Assembly: GCA_032191485.1 (NCBI GenBank)
Contig: JAVDOI010000011.1
Location: 20,757,887-20,821,886, forward strand
DNA from: Leptoclinus maculatus
Lineage: Eukaryota > Chordata > Actinopteri > Perciformes > Stichaeidae
Reading direction: 5' to 3'
DNA length: 64,000 bases
In this document: positions 9,576 to 22,532 of the stretch, piece after piece
Layout of the letters: the number at the start of each line of letters is the position of its first letter
Position numbering within the stretch: the stretch's first letter is position 1
The notes under the pieces: model-generated
What the model was told of the DNA's origin: nothing
The model's input: only the letters and a program-made list of their open reading frames with translations
The model's database searches: none
Program-made: the position numbers and the translations under genes

Positions 9576-11584
9576 TGCAAATACATTATGTATAATATGA
9601 GCCCTTTGTCTGATATTCTGAAGGAACAGTTGTCCAGTGTCTTGGCACAAGTCAGGTTACAACTTTAATGTGCGTCACATCTCCAAACAAATCAGAACAT
9701 TTATCATATTTGCTTCCCAGACTGGCACATCTGGTTGTATGACACATTCAGAGTGTCTGTGTGTGTGTGTGTGATTGTTTAAGGCAGATAGAATGATGAA
9801 TGAATGTTGTATGATGTGGCTGGTGTGTGTTCTACCAGTGGTTGGCAAAACTATTTAAATCATTTAAATAACCTTGGCAGCAGTGCAAATTACCCAGTGC
9901 AGTAATGAGTGTCTAAATAAGTATATTACCAAATCTAGCTACGTCCACATTTTTTTTCCACCTAGAATTGTTTACATTTAGGCAAATTAGCGCCATTGAA
10001 AGTATGCTAAATTTGCTATCAGCAGTTCTTGTTTTGTACCTGTGGATGTACGGACAACGATCACTGGATTACCTTGTTTGTGAAGAAAACTTCAAAACGT
10101 AATGATTCTCAGGCAAGTTCTGGAGTCATAAAGAGTGTCCCTTTTCCCCCTTTGATGTCTAACAGATTTATGGGCGTCTATGGGCATCAGAGATGACATC
10201 CCTTGTAAAATAGAAGTCACACCAACACTGGCATGCACTCGTCCCGTTCACCTCATGCTGTATATTTACCTCCCTCTCTCTTTGTGCCAACATTCAACTC
10301 TTCTATCCCCCTCTTGGGATTGCGCACCTTGCACTTGCGCCTTTGATCTACAGCGTTGCTATCGAATGGGACCAAAAGAAAACATGCACTGCTCCAGGAC
10401 GAGGTCACACTGTAAGTTCACATGATGACATGAACAGGTTATCCACAGCGGACACCCTTTAAGCTGAACCAAACAGGCCACTTCTAGAAGAAAAACATTT
10501 GTGGACTGCCTTTCTACGGTATTATACCCTTTTATCCTTTCAACTATACGTACATGTAGCATTTCCATATTTTCTATTTCAAAATCAAAAACTTTTTCAT
10601 TAAAAAAAAAAATATATTTTTAAATGGTTCCATGTTGTATATGTCCTTATCAACTAATTATGCATAATAATGTTGTGCTGTTGCAACTCTGCATGTCTTC
10701 CTAGACTGCAGCAGGCGTTTTGAAATGTGAGCCTTTTAACCAAGGCGTCATCTGTCAATGTAAGACACACCGGGGATACATCCACAGGTGGCTGGGCAGT
10801 TAATCCCCGCTAATACCAGCCAGCCACTCCCATGTTGATCACACAACCACACAGCGGCATCGTCAAGGCGTGAAGCTGCCTCGTCGATAAATCCATGCGA
10901 GCAGAGGGAGCAGGCGGCGTATCGCCATGGTACGTCCAATCAAGATGCTCACAGACAGCCACTGCAGAAGAAGAACAGACTCCACACGTGGTTAATGTCG
11001 GTGTTATAGTCGGGCCTTAACCCCGTTGGCGTTGTATGGGTCTTTAACACACGTGTGCTCAAGACAGCACACACACACACGACCTGAGGCAACTGATACT
11101 TACATGGTCTCTCTCTCTCATATTCCCTCAACTACCCTCCCTCAGTGTGTGTGTGTGTGTGTCACTCGCTCTATGAACTTTACAGCGTATTTATTGATGC
11201 CACTGACCCCCCTGGCTCGGCAAGCAATGATCACATAGCACATGTGACAGGTAAACACCCTCCCACACACACCTCCGCCACTCAACAGTGGTGTGTAACC
11301 AGAGCTCAGTCACCTTTGCTTCAGGAGGAGGAGGAGGAATTATACAGAGCCATTGTGTGGTGTAAAATCATACGGTTGTCACGCTTGAGTTAATACAATG
11401 ACAGTTTGGCAAATTGGCTGGGGTCCTATTTTGACTTCCGCTCTGGCATGAAGCTTATTGGAGTCATTAGTACCAGCACTCACATCCCACGGACAGGTCT
11501 GACTGATGTTCGTGACTCTATTAAAGCCTCTGAAACAGGGTCTAGGCCGCCATGACGCATCTTATGATCGTAAGTATGGAGCAA
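9576..11584. other. Spacer with microsatellites
   Basis: Contains (TG)n near 9757-9772, (CA)n near 11069 and (GT)n near 11144-11162. The segment 10750-10940 is more GC-rich and has an open minus-strand frame of 63 codons that I do not recognise. No splice-supported exon was seen. Confidence 0.4.
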
Positions 11585-11860
11585 AACATTCTCACTCCCA
11601 ACTCGTCAAATACCAACTCTTGGTTGGCAACCCTCTGCGTCAAACTTCTTGGACGTCAAACAGACACAGGACTTTCACCCAGGAGACTCATGTTCGTGTC
11701 TCGTGTGAAACCAAAAGTCAACGTTGACGTTTAAGTTATATCCCAAGTTAGGTTATTATTTCAACCCAAACCATGATCTTTTCCTAAACCGAACCAATCA
11801 TTTTTGTTTAAATCCACAACGTTAAGCGCGTGTTTAAAACCAGCAAGTGTTTCACAACGT
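11585..11860 (+). repeat. Rep-A interspersed repeat, copy 2
   Basis: Contains CACAGGACTTTCACCCAGGA, GTTCGTGTCTCGTGTGAAAC, AACCCAAACCATGATCTTTT and CCTAAACCGAACCAAT in the family order. It begins with ATTCTCACTCCCAACTCGTC then AAATACC, which is close to the reverse complement of the 3' end of copies at 38640 and 60870. The family therefore appears to have inverted ends. Confidence 0.6.
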
Positions 11861-13426
11861 GTACGACACTGTTACCTTTCAACAGACAAAAACGTATTGT
11901 ATATGTATTTTAGACTTATTTTTGACTGGTAAACTGGTTGAGGTTAATTGGAGAAGAACTTGGTTTATTTCATATTTTACTAAAATACTTTATCATACCC
12001 TTTAAACTTTTAACAGCATTAGAATATTTTTGCTCTTCTTTTTGGATTGGTTTGCTTCTGCCCATACATATTTTAACTTTAGACCATTTCGCTAGCTGGT
12101 GTGATCCCGGATCACAAATCGGGCCAGGGGGCGTAAAGTATGGGGGCCGATGGACCATCCCCCAATTCCTACCCCTCTACTTGCGGCGCCTTTGCTCGGA
12201 ACAAACCCGAACTCTGACTTATTTTTTATTTATTTTTGTGTCTGCATCTTAAACGGTTGTATCATGTAAAACAATCTGTTCCGCAGACGGACAGAAATAT
12301 AAGTACCTTGCAAAGTACTCAAAACCATGTCTGTGGTAGCTCCTGTAGGGTCCAGGATCAGATTTTGCCAGGACGACTCGAACACAGACTCAACAAACAA
12401 CAAAAAAACAGCTGGTAAATATGACTGTGACACATGAGTGGTGGTATAATTACCGACTCATTCATGTAAGAGCAGTCAAACAATCCTTTTCCTCATGTAT
12501 AGCTGAACCTGACCTCCCACACACACACAAACATATGGGTGCACACACGATGTATGAATAATTAACACAAGTCTTTCCTTGTCAATATTTAATCGTGTAA
12601 TTTAAACTTTACTCATGGTTTATAGTGTGAGACTGGCCTTTGGTTTCATTTGTCTCATTAAAAAAAGGGGGAGGGGAGGAGGAAAGATCAAAAGACAGAA
12701 AGAAGAGGTAGAAAAGAGCAAGTTGACAAAAAGTAACCTTTTAATCTTCATTCTCTAACTTTAGCAGGCACAACTTTATTTTTCTAGGAAGCATCTCTCA
12801 TAGTTGCACTTCCTTTTGTATTTCACAATTAATAATCTCACAAGGGTTGGTTCTGTCCGTTTGTGTGTGTGTGTGTGCACACGCACGGTTCGTTGCACCT
12901 TTGCATGGTAGAGTCTGTGTGTTTAAGTGTGTGTTTGTGTGCGAGTGTGTGGCTTCATTTGAAATGCCAGAGGTCGACAGGGCCGCTCAGCCTAATTTTT
13001 CGAATTAATAAGTTATGCAGAGAAGTCAACAAATGAACTGACATTGCAGTTTGCAGTGAAACCCATCACATGGAAACAATTTTGCGTGAAGGCGTGGCTG
13101 TTTAAAAATGCATAAGAATTAAAAATGTAACACAGTAATAGGCAGACAGGATGAGTGCCCTTGCATAAATCAACACAAGGACATGGGTACAAAAAAAAGA
13201 AAGTGTGATCATAATCTGCTCACAGACTCAAAACTGGACAACAAAAAAATAGACACAATGTGTACGATTGGCGTCTTACACTGGCATTCATTATTTTGGA
13301 TATCTTTGTATGATAATTCATCAGATTCAATTAAATAAATATATATATATATTATATCTTGTTAAATTAAACTTCTAATTGATGTGTAAAACCTTTGCCA
13401 TGTGAAAAATAATTTTGACATATTGT

Positions 13427-13462
<36 letters not shown>

Positions 13463-13619
13463 CAGTAAATAAATAGATAAATCATTTTTGCATGTGAATA
13501 AACTAGGTGAAAGCAGTGGTAATTTCGTTAAACAACTTTATTGACCATCGCTAAATGTGACTATATCAACATGCACTATTGTTGACTAAAATGTAGTTTT
13601 GTTTTGTTTCTTTCAACAG
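11861..13619. other. Spacer with microsatellites
   Basis: Holds a purine-rich tract (12660-12720), (GT)n at about 12863, and a (CA)n array at 13430-13460. A good polypyrimidine tract and CAG at 13600-13619 lead into the candidate exon below. No other gene signal. Confidence 0.4.
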
Positions 13620-13688
13620 TTTTGTGACCTGTGCTGCACGTGCCATAACGGGACTATAACGGCAGCATGCAAGTGGGTCAAGGTGTAG
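13620..13688 (+). CDS. Candidate cysteine-rich terminal exon
   Basis: A strong acceptor (GTTTTGTTTCTTTCAACAG) is followed by an in-frame 22-codon segment, FCDLCCTCHNGTITAACKWV then KV, and a TAG stop. Four cysteines in CxxCCxC and a CHNGT motif resemble the C-terminal part of von Willebrand type C or similar cysteine-rich extracellular domains. No polyadenylation signal follows closely and no upstream exon was recognised, so chance is possible with only 69 nt. Confidence 0.3.
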   Translation, partial: FCDLCCTCHNGTITAACKWVKV

Positions 13689-13879
13689 ACAGTAAGGAGG
13701 TCTCGGAGTAACTTACTGACTTAAAGTTACAACAAGGACCTTTTACCTTTTTACAAAACAGTCTCAATGTAATACTGATGCTGCTACATCTGATCAGTAA
13801 ACAAGACCATCAGCGAGAAGATTGTTTTTTCTATATAGTTCTTCTTAAAGTCATTGGGTCTGATTCCCCACAATGTTAG

Positions 13880-14157
13880 ATGAAAGGATTTATTGCACGA
13901 AGGGTTCACGGGAACTCCGTCAGATCAGACTCCAGCGGGGGGGACTCCGGCGGCGACCAGCCCGCCGCGGACGGATCCGGCTTCGCTGCCTTTTTCGACC
14001 AGCAGTCGGAGCTCCGGCGGGAGGAGGAGACGCTCAGCTCCTGGCAGCAGCTCAGTCAGTCCCCCTTGCTGATCACGGCGAGCACAGCCACCGAAAAGGT
14101 CACATGGTCCTGGACAACCTGTACATTGACTTTTGGCAGGTCGCATGCCAGCGGTCG
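13880..14157 (+). CDS. Candidate GC-rich first coding exon
   Basis: An ATG frame runs open through a local GC-rich island to a consensus donor (GGTCG then GTGAGG at 14158). It encodes a Ser/Gly/Asp-rich N-terminus (SDSSGGDSGGDQPAADGSG), FAAFFDQQSELRREEETLSS and WQQLSQSPLLITASTATEK. The composition is protein-like and unlike the AT-rich surroundings. A second frame is also open over the last 100 bases (GHMVLDNLYIDFW), so a frameshifted retrocopy is an alternative. I do not recognise the protein. Confidence 0.35.
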
Positions 14158-14466
14158 GTGAGGATTATCGTTAATCATCGTCATACTGTACTAGATTATA
14201 CCAGATTATTATCCAAATCCTGAAAACAGAGCTGAGAGGAGGTGCATAAAACTAGTTTTCTCTCAGACATTTGGATTACACTATGCTGAAAGGTTAATAT
14301 GTTTTTTTGCTGAATACTGCAAAAACAAACCGTTTACTGTGTATTGAATGTGTATTGTCTCACCACCATCAACAATAACTGGATGTAGTTGCAACACTTT
14401 AGACATTAATATAATTTACATATCTACGCAACTGTATTCTAACACATTTCTCTCAGACAGATTAAA

Positions 14467-14824
<358 letters not shown>

Positions 14825-15221
14825 TAATCAGTAATCCCCTCCTCTCCCAGAGCGGTCACTCTGCTTACTGCTGTCTATCTCCTGGACACAGAGATTACAG
14901 CACGTCCAATTGTCCTCTCCGCTTAATGCCCTTGCACTGGTTGTACCTTGAATGAACCGCATGTAGACAGAATGAGATTTTAGTTGTTGGAGGGGTTTCA
15001 ACAGCCGCAGCTCTTCATTTTTTTTTTTCTTCATTTCTGAGCCCCCAAACAAATCAGATTTTGACAAGAAATACATTGAATTTTATGATGATGATTATGT
15101 TTAAATTGGCAGTAACAATAAAGCAAGTCACTTTTCAGGAGCCGGCAAGTTGTGAATTCATCTAGGGCTGATTGGTCTCCGTTATTGGGAGCTTATAAGC
15201 ACTTCTGAAACTCCAATTCTG
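14825..15221. other. Unannotated spacer
   Basis: No recognisable gene. Two A/T-runs lie near 15018-15028. Confidence 0.4.
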
Positions 15222-15580
15222 TGTGAATGTCTTCGTTCTTCTGCCATCAGGCAGGAGGTTCTGGAGCATCAGAGCAAGGAGGTCAAGTCTGTTTAAATGC
15301 CTCCTCACACAGGCCATCAGGCCTTCACGTGTATGTGACTCTTAATTTATTATTTTTGCTCTATTTAACGACTGATTTTACTATTTTGAAAATATCCCGT
15401 TTTCACTTGCACTCCACACATCCTTAGGTGTGCTGGTTCAGTGGGACTGTGTTGTGCTGTATACATGTTTGCGTTCATGTATTATAGTGTTATGCATGCT
15501 GCACCTTGATCCCAGAGAAATGCTCTAGTCATTATGCCTGGCACATCTAGTAAAAATGACAATAAACTTGATTTGAGAAT
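15222..15580 (+). mobile_element. 3' end of a 5'-truncated LINE
   Basis: The frame from about 15228 to the TAA at 15344-15346 reads VFVLLPSGRRFWSIRARRSS then LFKCLLTQAIRPSRVCDS. This is the LPSGRR(Y/F)xSIRxRxxR...NSFxPxAI signature I know from the C-terminus of fish non-LTR retrotransposon ORFs. A 3' UTR of about 210 bases follows and ends in GACAATAAACTTGATTTGAG, a typical LINE tail with AATAAA at 15561. The 5' side is missing, which is normal for incomplete reverse transcription. The clade cannot be set from this fragment. Confidence 0.7.
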
Positions 15581-15907
15581 TTCTGAGAAAGTAGCCACAA
15601 CGGTAGAGAGTATCTACAAGAATGCAAGCATTTAAATAATGAGGTGCTTTGTCGGTCAATCACGTGCACACACAGTCCTCGGAAAAAGGTCTAGTCAGCC
15701 ACATAATTGATACAACAACCTTGTGTGTGCTAAGGATGAGTACGGTTTATTTCAACCGTGTGTATTTTCCCATAGATGTGACGCTATAGGTCGTGCTAAC
15801 TTTGTTGTAGTGATTTCGTGCAAAACTATTTACTTTTTCTTTTTTCATGAATTATTTCAAACCCTTTTCTGAGTCCGTCCCAAAAGTAAACTCAGAAAGT
15901 AGCACTA
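15581..15907. other. Unannotated spacer
   Basis: Nothing recognised; short AT-rich sequence. Confidence 0.4.
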
Positions 15908-16364
15908 TGTAACGGTTAATTGGGGCGACATTCCAGCTTTTTTTCTCAAGCAGATATCAATAGACAATGGTGCGTCGAGAAAAAATGAAATTAATGTAAT
16001 AACCCCTTGGATACTTATATAATAAGATCCTATAATGCTGATGTCAAATATATAATCATAATGTCAAATAAAACATGCACTGGAACACGAAGGGATGATG
16101 AAGAAGCAAGACGATAAGAAGGAGTAGTGTCAACAAAAGTTGTATTTATAAATATTACTGACACAAAGGGCAAAAAAATTAAACCCAGGAAAATCAACAT
16201 TTCAATGGAAGAAAAGGAACATCAAATAAACAAAAGCTGCAGCCTTACAGCGAGCAAATAAACAGAAACATTGGACTTGGATTGCTAATAAGGCAGACAC
16301 AAAAACACTGTTAACTTTGGTGAACACAGCGTAGCGAAAAAGGGAGAAAGGCAACCTTTTAACA
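15908..16364 (-). mobile_element. Probable Gypsy-type LTR (minus strand)
   Basis: On the minus strand a polypurine tract (16380-16365, GAGGAGGGGGAGAA) is followed at once by TGTTAAAAGG, the expected start of a 3' LTR. A TATAAATA motif lies about 220 bases in, near 16143. The end at 15908 is tentative, chosen because it gives a CCGTTACA terminus that partly mirrors TGTTA. No target duplication was confirmed. Confidence 0.4.
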
Positions 16365-16600
16365 TTCTCCCCCTCCTCTGGAAGCCTCTCCATCAGAGTG
16401 GTGAGACAGGATGTCAGCCACAACATTGGATTTTCTTGGCTGGCACTGAGCCTGAAATCGGTATAGTGCTGCATCTCTAACACCCATCTATAGATAGGAA
16501 AGTCCGGGTCTGCTCCAAGCTCTGGATGGTGCTGGGACCTATGGGTTGACTGCTAGGGGCGGTGGCATCAAGTCCATTTCCTGTGGAGTGCCTTGCGAAA
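16365..16600 (-). pseudogene. Ty3/Gypsy pol remnant (RNase H end)
   Basis: The minus strand encodes YRWVLEMQHY and, after a one-base frameshift, RFQAQCQPRKSNVVADILSH then HS. These match the RW...L..Y...xxxRPGxxNVVADxLSR motif that ends the RNase H region of Gypsy pol. Integrase, which normally follows, is absent, and the polypurine tract comes about 40 bases later. The copy has lost its 3' pol region and cannot encode a working enzyme. Confidence 0.65.
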
Positions 16601-17935
16601 AGCCACCTTTTCACAAAGTATGTTTTCAGGGGTAAATTAAAGATCTATTAATCATATAACTAATGTAATTAACTCAAAGCAACTGCACCGATGAAAATAA
16701 AATCTATTGTACAACAAGTTTAGTGAAGCAGCTATAGCTTTCGTGTGGATCACTACCTTTTAAAAAAACAAATCAGGACGTGGTTTATAGTTAGTGATTG
16801 ATCTCAGCAACTGAGGGTTTCCATCATAGTATTGCAAAGAAAGCAGCTCTCTGTGGTGTTGATGAGAATGCTGAATATAATTTAAATTAAGCCCACAGAT
16901 CTTCAATTGCTCATTATGAAAACAAAGGCTGTGTTTACATGCACACTCACACACAATTCCAATTAAGAGATGTGGGATTGGCTGTTATTATTCGGGTTTA
17001 AGGAGCATAACAAGCCAATCGTTTGCAAAGCTGGGGTAGAGTCGGGAGAAGAAACACACCTACTTTTAAGCATTATGAAGGACTTGGATATCAACAGATT
17101 TTAGGATGAGCACAAATATCGCAACGACGACTTTTTAGCAGAGGTGGTTGAACGACGAAAGAGGAAGGCCGTGTTCGCACAGTTGGACAAGTCTTCCACC
17201 GGTGGAAAACTTTGAGAAGAACACATATTACCACAGAGAAGCAAAATGGCACAAGTCGGAATTTTTAAAAAGGGCACTAGCTTCATGCCGTGCTCTTCCT
17301 GCCGTTCCACTTTTCCATAGTTTGACGTGATAAACGCCATGTTGGGGGAATCGACCCGTCAAACTCAGCAGAGTATGGCGTCGACGTAGGATTCACTGGC
17401 CCCGGTATTGAGGATTCGGCGTTGGGTCGTTTTACGTTAATCGAAATATGCACAGCTGCATGTAAACGGAAATATCAGTGAAATATACTTTTTCATTAGC
17501 CATGTATTATGAATGGTTTTTCGGAATATATGGTGCTTGTAAACATAGTCACTGTCTATGTCTAGTAAAAGTATGATATCACTAGCATGACAGCAGCAGC
17601 TTCAGCCTTCCATCATTGTCTACATATGATTTGTTCAGGCACAGTATTGAGTGTAGTTCAGCTGTGTTTTGGCAAACACTTGACACACAATAGACTACAA
17701 AATGATTCAGGTTGCAGTTAAGTGTGTAAGGCAGAAGTGAGCTAGTAGGCAGATTGTCTAGACAGCTGTAATGATTCAAATAGAAGTGCATCTGCTCCGT
17801 CATACGCATGTGAAATGGATAACTGACAAACACAGTTGAAGTGATGTGTAGTTGTTTGCTGCTTTTCTAATTCCCTGACTATCATAGACAACCTTTTTAA
17901 AAAAAGTTAACTTTGATCTATTCAGAGAGTGCGGA
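16601..17935. other. Unannotated spacer
   Basis: No gene recognised. The segment 17100-17450 is more mixed in composition with short open frames on both strands, but has no splice signals or family motif. Confidence 0.4.
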
Positions 17936-17939
17936 GTGA

Positions 17940-18260
17940 GAACGGGTCATGAAGTGCCCTCAAGGGTGCTCTTTCAGTGGAAAACAACATGATGCAGTGT
18001 CCTCCAGGGTGTCCCTTCCTTTGAAGAAAACATGATTCAGTACACTCCAGGGTGCCCTTCCAGTAGAGAAAATGTGATGAAGTGCCCTTTCAGTGGAGAA
18101 AACATACTGCCCTCTGACTTAAATGGAGAAAACATGATAAAGTGCCCATTAGGTTGCCCTTAAATTAAAACCTATGCAGTGCCATTAATGTTTCCCTACA
18201 AGCTACATCTCTATGTGCTGGTTCCTCACCGCATGAAGCTAGTGCCCTTTTAAAAAAATC
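17940..18260 (-). repeat. Rep-C degenerate minisatellite, locus 1
   Basis: About six diverged copies of a unit near 42-46 bp, with core AGTGCCCT...GGGTGCCCTTCCAGTGGAG then AAAACATGAT. The reverse complement matches the arrays at 53165-53425 and 55490-55590. Units become less regular to the right (CATGAAGCTAGTGCCCTTTT). Confidence 0.65.
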
Positions 18261-20502
18261 TTTTTTCACCCATGCCCCTCAGAGAGCACTGGGCCAGGAG
18301 TTTCTTAGCAGCCAACTGTGACCGACTTCTCCAGTCACACACACAATGTGTGTACTTATTCCTGTCACGAGTAAGAGGGGTGCATTGGTGAATGTGTCAC
18401 TGCTAGCCAATACAGCAATCTAATTGTAATATATAATACATGAAGGGCCCTGACACTTCTATAAATTGGACATGTATGATTTACTAGTTTTGAAATTCTT
18501 TGCTTTTCACACATACACAAAAAGCACATCCAGGGAAAATGTGAGAAACGTTTTACCATATGAACCACACGTGGAACCACAATTATTCTTAAAATGCATG
18601 TATGAATCACATCACATAGGTGCACATATTTAAAAGCATATCTGATAAATGAGCTACTCTAAATGACAGGCAGCATTATTCACTGGTTGACAGATCGATG
18701 CCTTCAGTTCCTTGCAGATGCAATTTTGAGATCATGCACACACACACACACACACACTGAGGTCTAAAGGTGCTCTTATACTTTATATTCAATGGGACAG
18801 AACAGAGAGGTAACGGTCGGTTAACATGTATTAATCATTTGTATTGACTGACAGGTAGACAGCATAGAGAAGATTAGAGGAACAGCACAAAGGAAGGGGT
18901 GAATGGACAAATTAAGAAAGTGCCAAAGACTAATGGACGTATAAATTACTCTTATGTATAATACATTATTTTCTTACTTTACGGTTTCTGGGCTTCCTCT
19001 CTATGCAGCAGATTTACACTTCTGCCTGTTTTTTGTCTTAAGTCTTCTTTATGTGTGCATGGGACATTAGCTTTATTTCACTTTTGGATAACTAGCTGCT
19101 TAATTAGATGAAGCTTTGCTTATCCCTTTAAGTGAATCAGGAAAGATCACCCCTGTAACAAAAAAGATGTGATGCAAGCCCACACTGAGCACAATGGATT
19201 AGCAGCCGTCTCATTAGCTCATCCAGCTTTACACTTTTACCTTTTCAAGCCCGAAGCTAAGTCTGACGTAGTAATTCCGTTCATAAGGGTTCATACATCT
19301 ATTTTAAAATCGGATTTACGATAATAAATTCCTAGTTTAGTCATATTAATCTGTCAGGTTGTATTCATTAATCCAAATTGTACCTCCGTATTAAAAGGTG
19401 TTTTTATTTTATTACTGCAGAATCCTGGTTCTTCACAGCTGCCTGCTGTAGAATCACGGCTTCTAATTTACTCAGAGATTAGCAAGCAATATATCGCATA
19501 CTAAATGCCACAGTGTACGCGTCTAATATATTGATATATAACACTATATATAATATACATTCTTACAGGCGAATAGTGATCCTGAGGCACTGGGGAGGAG
19601 TGGTTTGTAGAGCCGGACTGGAGGTGCTGCATGTGGCTGAGCTGATGAGAAGCAGGTGCGCTTTGACGAGCTGATTGCAAACAGGTGAGAGTAACGATCA
19701 GAGCAGGGGGACCCGGGAGAAGAGCCACGCCCACACACAGACACAGGTGGACTGTAATTGCAACCACATACTACACAATGAGTTGTGTTCACGTACCAGA
19801 CTTATGAGTACGTACTGAGTATATGTAGAATGCAGTATTCAAACAAAATCCAAGCTAGAGCAGACTCCATGAGTTGTCGGACGGGGGAGCTTAACCATGC
19901 AGTATCCTTAAAAGTAAGCAAACATTCGTCATTAAAGAAATGTCAAAGCTCAATACGTTTTATTTTTGGATAATATTGCCAGAGTGGTAAGAGTTTTTTT
20001 ATTTGTCCAGGGCTTTAAGAGCCTGTTTAAATGCTAAATCTGGTCTGGCATACTGCAACAATGAATACATTTAACAGTTATGCATTTTTACTGACAAACG
20101 CAGTACATACTGTATATAGCGTTTGACAGCAGTATGAAGTAGGCGGATTTTGATTACAGCCACAGGGAGAGACAGACAGCGATGGGATGGAATAGCCAAG
20201 CCTACTGCTGTCAATAACAAAACATATAGAACACCAGATTTATTCTTTCAATTATTTTTAATGGAAATATAACCACTGGGTGAGTTGGCATGTGTAACTA
20301 ACAGGATGCATGTTCCTTCACGCTGGTAGCTGTCTTGTTGTGTCCTCCTTTAAACGTCTCCTGCCTCTTCCTCTCAGGTTATTAATCCATATCTACACAT
20401 GGATGTTGCAGTGCCATATGTTTATGTAGGCCTGTCACTTCAAATTATGTATTTTTCATATCTCAGCGATTCATTCCAGCTGCTTTCCCTCTGTACATCT
20501 CT
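18261..20502. other. Spacer with possible regulatory blocks
   Basis: Contains a (CA)n array (18739-18758). A segment at 19085-19265 is rich in homeodomain-like words (TAACTAGCTGCTTAATTAGA, AATGGATTAGCAGCC, CTCATTAGCTCATCC) and could be a conserved non-coding element. A CACCTG/CAGCTG-rich block at 19570-19750 resembles an LTR fragment on the minus strand. None is certain and no coding exon was seen. Confidence 0.35.
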
Positions 20503-20519
20503 GGGGGGGGGGGGGGGGG
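20503..20519 (+). repeat. Homopolymer of 17 G
   Basis: An uninterrupted G17 run follows CATCTCT. It is a plausible quadruplex or slippage site and is prone to sequencing error. Confidence 0.9.
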
Positions 20520-21398
20520 TTGAATTGCTCTCCTTACTGAATCTTTAGCATGCTGCTTTGATTCCTACAGCATGCGGAGCATACACAAAATAATAGTGTA
20601 TAACTATTAGTACAATCTTTTAAATTCAATGACAAAAGCATTACTAGGATGCCTGTACTGTGTCACTTGTGTTGGCAGCAAGTGCGCTTCACCCTCATGC
20701 TTTTTTTTATCACATTATTAGTTATGTAATAACTAATAATAAAAAAAAGAGTGAAATTTAAATAAACATGGGTAACACTTTATATTAACTATGCGCTATG
20801 AAACATTAGTTAAGTATGAGAAAACACTTAATTCATCATTTATAAAGCATTGTTCCTACATTAACACTCATTAGTATGCAATTCATAAACACAGTTATAA
20901 ATGTTTTATCAATAAGCTTGTCTATTGTTTTTCATGATTGTGTTTTCATACTTTATAAATTAATTGTCCTTTAGGAGAACATGGTTGGATATGAAACATT
21001 TGTAAATGTACGACTGGAGCTAACCAGGAGCTTTGCATATTAGTTCACATTTACTTATTTAATTATCAATATCATACCAATCGATCGCCACTGTTTGCAG
21101 TTTTCTTCAGTTGCATGCCCCGATGGCATATTCTGCATTTGACTTTTCTTCTCAGCAGTTTCCTCTTCATCAGCTTCAGGGTGTATTTGTTAAGGGATGT
21201 GATCATTAACAAGCCTCTTTAGCCGGCCAAATCTTTTCATTATTTGCAAAAAATAATGCTTGGGACAGTGCTGGTTTTAGGAAGACATCCAAGAGGTTAT
21301 GACCTGATCCGTGATATAAGTCAAATCCCTCTTTCAATACGTCATCAACGTGGGACAAACGTTTTGCTCAGGAACTGGTACAGCAGTACACTTCCGCT

Positions 21399-22240
21399 AT
21401 GGAAAACTCCGACCTAAGCCGAAAGGGCGCGCGGACCCGGGCCAGAAAGAATGCCAACCAGGTGATGGATACAATGGAGGCGATGCCCGTCAGTGGCACG
21501 AGTGGTGACACATTATGGATAATGAGTATCTAGCTACCCTTCCAGCTAGCAAGCTAGTCACTAACTAGAGGTCCTGAGACAGGCACACGCTATCGCGTCA
21601 CCTCACTTGTAAATAGAGCAATCTAGGTGACAGTTGGCTAACTATACGACAATGTTAGATGACCATTTATCTGTTCATATGAGCGCATTGGTAAAGATCT
21701 ATTAGGCTTATCACATGCCCAAGACCAGCAAATAAGGGTAATGGAACGTTCTAGATTCATTAAATAATAAACAATTACTTTCTATTAGGTGTGTCCGTAG
21801 CTCCTACTACACAGCTGGAAGCCAAACAAATACCCCATGAGTTGGAGGCCGAGTGGCAGAAGGAGAAGATTGATGAGCTGACCAGGAAGAGAGACTATCT
21901 GAAAGAACAGTTGGTATTAGGTAAGTCTCCCAACACACAGTTCGGTCTTTTAATATAAATCTATCTCTGGACTCTGGTAGGGTATATTCATGCACTGTCT
22001 TTGGGCATTGTGCTGTAAGCCTTATGTTTGTATTTGTATCTGTTGCACACAGGTTCCACCCAGGCAGTCTACTTGTCTTCAAATTCCTCTTGTGAAAGCT
22101 CAATGGAATCTTCCTCTGATACTATGTGTGACTTATCCTCTAACACATCATCAGAGGACGAGGAGGAGGATGAGAAGAAGAAGGGGAAAGGGAAAACGGA
22201 TGGGAAGAAAATGGAAGCAAAGACACGTCAGAGACGTTAA
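21399..22240 (+). CDS. Three-exon gene, coiled-coil/acidic/Lys-rich protein (CCDC106-like)
   Basis: Exons 21399-21504, 21789-21920 and 22053-22240 join in consistent phase (1, 1) to 141 codons plus a TAA stop. Donors are GTGACA (weak) and GTAAGT; acceptors are TTCTATTAG-type and GCACACAG. In order the protein has a basic N-terminus (SRKGARTRARKNANQ, residues 8-22), a heptad-like coiled coil near residues 51-79 (HELEAEWQKEKIDELTRKRD then YLKEQLV), a Ser-rich stretch (NSSCESSMESSSD), an acidic run (SEDEEEDE) and a Lys/Arg-rich tail. This layout, plus a PKEVVARYK segment downstream (22533), matches my recollection of fish CCDC106-like proteins, putative nuclear proteins of unclear role. The family call is from memory. 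The gene sits wholly inside the inverted-repeat element and has its own AATAAA at 22922. Start chosen as the first ATG giving a phase-consistent splice. Confidence 0.6.
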
Positions 22241-22532
22241 AATGCTACTTCCACCCCTTTTCACTCGCTGGGTTTTCAGTTTGATCATGCTTAGCTCTGC
22301 TGTATAATTGTTGCTCTTCTGACTGGTTCTCCCCACAACAAGCAATAGTTGATGGTGTTAACTAACTAGTTTTACCGTAGCAAATTACATTCTGGCAGAG
22401 AGTAATGATCTGGTAAACCATCTACATGTATAGGTCTCTGAGTTGCAACCATTCTGTTCTCACTTTAGAATGAAACTGAGTGTGTGCCTACATTCAGTGT
22501 AGTGTGTGTGTGTGTTCTCTTAATTGCAGTCC

